Positions 42,175 to 44,778 of a stretch of DNA of 44,778 bases are shown piece after piece; within the stretch, counting starts at the first letter, position 1, and each line of letters starts with the position of its first letter. Position numbers and translations under genes: made by a program. This stretch comes from CAYHWW01 sp964360145. Its GTDB lineage: Bacteria > Bdellovibrionota > UBA1018 > CAYHWW01. A model generated the notes under the pieces. It had not been told where the DNA came from. It searched no databases and was given only the letters and a program-made list of their open reading frames with translations. Location of the stretch: positions 1 to 44,778 of the forward strand of contig CAYHWW010000011.1 in NCBI GenBank assembly GCA_964360145.1, in the 5' to 3' direction.

Positions 42175-42714
42175 ATGGGCGAGGTACGAGCTTCCCTCAT
42201 TGTCGCCATGACGCCAGCTCGGGTCATTGGCGTCGGCAATAAGCTGCCGTGGCATCTCCCGGCGGATTTGAAATATTTCCGCGACCGCACCCGGGGGCAC
42301 GCCATCATCATGGGTCGCAGGACCTATGAGTCCATTGGCAGGCCGCTACCCGATCGCACGAACATCGTTGTGAGTGGTGCGGGATACCTTGGTGCGCCCC
42401 CGGAAGTGGCAGTGGTGCCATCTCTAGAGGCGGCGTGGCAATCCGTGCGAGAGCGTGCCCCCCAGGATACTGAGCCCTTCGTGCTCGGTGGCGCCCGCAT
42501 TTATGCCGCAGCCCTTGCCGCTGACCAGCGCCCCGGTGTTTTGGAGGGGTTTTTGGGCCGCATCTACATTACGATGGTGGAAGCGGACGTCGCGGGTGAC
42601 GCGTGGTTCCCGGAGCTGGGTAATCAGTGGCAGCTCAAGTCCGAAGAATTTCGTTCCGCCGATGAGAAAAATGTCCACGCCCTGAGGTTCCAGGTTTATG
42701 AAAAATATTCTTGA
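42175..42714 (+). CDS. folA: Dihydrofolate reductase
   Basis: 179 residues. The N-terminal SLIVAMTPARVIGVGNKLPWHLPADLKYFRD, GHAIIMGRRTYESIGRPLPDRTNIV and FVLGGARIY are the DHFR signatures. It reduces dihydrofolate with NADPH. Translation starts 3 bases after thyA and its end overlaps the ureohydrolase gene by 17 bases. Slightly longer than the E. coli enzyme (159) because of loops around LAADQRPGVLEG. Confidence 0.95.
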   Translation: MGEVRASLIVAMTPARVIGVGNKLPWHLPADLKYFRDRTRGHAIIMGRRTYESIGRPLPDRTNIVVSGAGYLGAPPEVAVVPSLEAAWQSVRERAPQDTEPFVLGGARIYAAALAADQRPGVLEGFLGRIYITMVEADVAGDAWFPELGNQWQLKSEEFRSADEKNVHALRFQVYEKYS

Positions 42715-43858
42715 GGACATCGAGCCCGCGCTGCGGCCCCCTGGCGGTGGCATCCCCTCTTTCTCCGCCGGCGCGGGAGGCGCCCTCAGCGTGCAGCGGC
42801 GGCATTACGCGCTCTTTGGTGCCAGGGCCGATGCGGACATGGCGGAACTCGAGGCGCTGTGGCGCAAGCAACTGCAGCGCTTCAGCCAGGGCAAGCTGAG
42901 CCCCAAGGTGATTTTACTGGGCGTGCCCCTGGATACCGGGGCGGGCATTCGTCGCGGCGCGGCCCATGGTCCCCGCGGCGTGCGCGAAGCGCTGCTCGAA
43001 AGCGGCACCTACCGGGATTGGGTGAGGTCTGGCGTGGTGCTGGATTTAGGAGATGTCTTTGTGAATCCACACCTGCTTCACGACAGCATGCTGTCGGCGA
43101 AGCAAATCAGTCGTTGCCAGGCCGAGATGTTTGCCTCGGTGTCGGCGGCAAGCCGAAAAAAGATGCCTGTGTCGGCGCTGTCACTGACGCGATATGTTTT
43201 GGAGTTGCTGCAAAAGCGCGCACCCTCCGCTCGTCTTTTTGTCATTGGCGGTGATCATTCCGTGGCCTGGCCCGTGAGTGAAATTCTCGCGAAAAAATAC
43301 CCCGGCAAGCTCGGCATCGTGCAGCCCGACGCGCATACGGATTTGCTGAAAAGCCGCCACGGTGTGGAATACTGCTACACGACGTGGACTTACCACGCCA
43401 ATGAGCTGTTGAAAAAGGGCACGCCCAAGGGCCAGGCCAAGGAGGGGCGTCTGGTGCAACTGGGTATCCGCCAAACACTGAAAGACAAGAAGCACTGGGA
43501 ATCCACCACCGGCGTCAAGCAATACTGGGCCCACGAGATCAATGCACGGCCGGCCCATCAAGTGCTCGCGGAAATCTGCGCTCACTTCAAGAAGCTCGGT
43601 GTGAAGCAGATTTATTTTTCCAACGATATCGACGGCACCGATGAGTCAGAGGCCCCCGCCACCGGCACGCCCGCGGCCCATGGCTTGAGTTCCGCCTTCG
43701 TGTTGCAAGCCATCGAGGTTTTGGGCCAGGAGTTCGACCTGGTGGCGGCGGACGTCATGGAGGTTGCCCCGGTGCTGGGCTCTCCCGAGGATTGCAGAAA
43801 AACCACCGAGCTCGCAGCTCAATACACCCTTGCTTGCTTGAAGCAGCAAATACGTTAG
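42698..43858 (+). CDS. Arginase/agmatinase-family ureohydrolase
   Basis: 386 residues, longer than typical arginase (about 300) because of an N-terminal extension of about 65 residues. Metal ligands are the family set: GGDHSVAWP, QPDAHTDLL and SNDIDGTDES (SxDxDxxD). The family cleaves guanidino compounds such as arginine, agmatine or formiminoglutamate to urea or formamide. The substrate cannot be told from sequence; the extension and the odd SEAPATG after the third motif differ from classical members. It overlaps folA by 17 bases and precedes the DUF4442 gene. Confidence 0.92.
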   Translation: MKNILEDIEPALRPPGGGIPSFSAGAGGALSVQRRHYALFGARADADMAELEALWRKQLQRFSQGKLSPKVILLGVPLDTGAGIRRGAAHGPRGVREALLESGTYRDWVRSGVVLDLGDVFVNPHLLHDSMLSAKQISRCQAEMFASVSAASRKKMPVSALSLTRYVLELLQKRAPSARLFVIGGDHSVAWPVSEILAKKYPGKLGIVQPDAHTDLLKSRHGVEYCYTTWTYHANELLKKGTPKGQAKEGRLVQLGIRQTLKDKKHWESTTGVKQYWAHEINARPAHQVLAEICAHFKKLGVKQIYFSNDIDGTDESEAPATGTPAAHGLSSAFVLQAIEVLGQEFDLVAADVMEVAPVLGSPEDCRKTTELAAQYTLACLKQQIR

Positions 43859-43868
43859 AAGAAAAAAA

Positions 43869-44396
43869 ATGACTTCACTCACCAGCATCGCGAAAACAGC
43901 CCTCGATAAACTGCCGCCCAAGCTGCGCAACACGCTCTACATCCGGGCCTTCGGGTTCTTGAAAATCCCGATGCTCTTCTACATCTCTCCCACGGTGGAA
44001 GAGCTGACGGACGATCGTTGCGTGGTGCGCATCCCCCTCAATCGCCGCACCAAAAATCATCTGAATGGCATGTACTTCGGCGTGCTCTCCGCCGGTGCCG
44101 ACGTGGCTGGCGGTTTGATCGCCATGAAGCTCATTCAAGAAAGGGGCGGTACCGTTGCGTTAGTCTTTAAGGACTTCCATGCGAAATTTCTCAAACGCGC
44201 CGAGGGCGATACGCACTTCACCTGTGTTGACGGCCCCGGCGTGCGGGCGCTGGTGGAGCGTGCCATCAAGAGCGGTGAGCGTGTGGAGATGCCCGTGCAC
44301 ATCACGGCCACGGTGCCGTCCAAGACGGGTGATGAGCCCGTGGCGAAATTCGTGCTCACGCTGTCGCTGAAGAACCGCGGCAAACGGGTGATCTAA
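43869..44396 (+). CDS. DUF4442 hotdog-fold protein
   Basis: 175 residues with the DUF4442/PaaI-like hotdog pattern: NHLNGMYFGVLSAGADVAGGLIAMKLI is the helix-turn region, then VALVFKDFHAKFLKRAEGDTHF and the C-terminal FVLTLSLKNRGKR. Hotdog proteins of this type are often acyl-CoA thioesterases; the known catalytic acid is not certain here. No signal. It ends the thyA-folA-ureohydrolase run by spacing (10 bases). Confidence 0.85.
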   Translation: MTSLTSIAKTALDKLPPKLRNTLYIRAFGFLKIPMLFYISPTVEELTDDRCVVRIPLNRRTKNHLNGMYFGVLSAGADVAGGLIAMKLIQERGGTVALVFKDFHAKFLKRAEGDTHFTCVDGPGVRALVERAIKSGERVEMPVHITATVPSKTGDEPVAKFVLTLSLKNRGKRVI

Positions 44397-44426
44397 GGGC
44401 CCAATAATTTCCATTGCCTTAGCGAG

Positions 44427-44778
44427 CTAACGTTGCGAAGCGTAGCCCCGTGAGGGTCGCAAATCCGCGAAACCCACGTTGTAGCGTGCCGCGGCGGCGC
44501 TGAGGGCAGCGGCTAACTCCGTGCGACGAGCCCGCAATTTTTTTAAGAGCACATGGGTTTGGGCCACATCGTACTCGAAGGAAGTGTTTTCGTCGTCCAT
44601 GCCGTCGGGGTTGAGGGTCGCATAGACCGTGAGGTCCACCTCTTTGTCTCTGATGGCGCGGTCCATTTTTGTGAGGTGGGCACGAGCACGGTTAAATTTG
44701 GCGCGGACTAAAAGGGGGGCCCTGGCAGATGGGGGGGCATCGGCCAGGGCTTTGGGGGGGGTAACTAACGCGCAAACA
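44427..44778 (-). CDS. Small protein, exported-type N-terminus (5' partial at window end)
   Basis: The frame is open to the last base, giving at least 116 residues: an Ala/Leu-rich leader ending near ALADAPPSARA, then a basic-to-acidic helical stretch (RAKFNRARAHLTKMDRAIRDKEVDLTVYATLNPDG) and a helix-forming VLLKKLRARRTELAAALSA. It is not a recognisable family. The internal ATG at 44666 is probably not the start because the frame and leader continue upstream. Confidence 0.6.
   Translation of the reverse strand, partial: VCALVTPPKALADAPPSARAPLLVRAKFNRARAHLTKMDRAIRDKEVDLTVYATLNPDGMDDENTSFEYDVAQTHVLLKKLRARRTELAAALSAAAARYNVGFADLRPSRGYASQR

Noticed and set aside
1..44778. CRISPR arrays, transposases, prophage structural genes and rRNA
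   Set aside because: Looked for and not found. The only long repeats are the tRNA-Gln-linked ones and internal protein repeats.

Overview
The window (about 44.8 kb, moderately GC-rich, with one 100-N scaffold gap at 38649-38748) looks like a draft or metagenome-derived chromosome segment of a Bdellovibrionota/Oligoflexia- or Myxococcota-like bacterium. The clues are a Glt/Agl-type envelope motor cluster (TPR protein, AgmX/PglI-type TonB-like protein, one TolQ-like and two TolR-like proteins), a membrane Ser/Thr kinase next to an FHA-GAF-sigma54 activator, many secreted proteins without known function, and tightly packed ATGA/GTGA-overlapping genes. The taxonomic call is inference from gene content; no rRNA is present.

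Region 1 (1-7616) is the envelope motor block: a large TPR protein cut by the window edge, a small exported protein, an FHA-like/TM/AgmX protein, a convergent Ig-like repeat protein, and a TolQ-TolR-TolR set arranged like aglR-aglQ-aglS. Region 2 (7675-12556) is a signalling unit: a Hanks kinase, a sigma54 enhancer-binding protein, a good GG-N10-GC (-24/-12) promoter candidate just after it, and two paralogous exported proteins sharing an unusual mature N-terminus. Region 3 (12586-20060, minus strand) is a housekeeping run: small exported protein, glycosyltransferase, proS, a NUDIX-PAP2 fusion, a HAD phosphatase, a dihydrouridine synthase and a phosphomannomutase. Several neighbours overlap by 4 bases.

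Region 4 (20168-25833) holds metG, a 55-codon remnant of a PP-loop ATPase, an alpha/beta hydrolase, an RRM RNA-binding protein with a structured leader and strong terminator, a secreted papain-like candidate, tRNA-Asn with a clear promoter and terminator, yaeQ and plsC. Region 5 (25896-32672) holds a HAMP membrane protein, a soluble lytic transglycosylase, ychF-pth-prs, and a LexA/CI-like repressor divergent from a degenerate receiver-domain protein. Two copies of a 14-bp palindrome sit between that divergent pair.

Region 6 (32803-35211) is a probable genomic islet at tRNA-Gln(TTG). A 46-bp direct repeat (45/46 identical) begins in the last nine bases of the tRNA and recurs 2.3 kb away. Between the copies lie a broken acetyltransferase, a methyltransferase with a signal-peptide-like N-terminus and a lone antitoxin-like regulator with a 14-bp palindrome upstream. 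The tRNA 3' end is also present as a 25-bp inverted copy. Region 7 (35199-37807) is a SulP transporter, beta-carbonic anhydrase and ArsR regulator around an AT-rich divergent promoter with a 22-bp dyad, probably an inorganic-carbon uptake module. Region 8 (37918-44778) has a beta-lactamase-like hydrolase and an HExxH metallopeptidase, both cut by the gap, a small exported protein, then thyA-folA-ureohydrolase-DUF4442 and a partial exported protein at the right edge.

No complete novel defence or CRISPR system is visible. The most unusual parts are the tRNA-Gln islet, the repressor/pseudo-receiver pair with duplicated operators, the sigma54-linked paralogous exported proteins and the PP-loop ATPase remnant.
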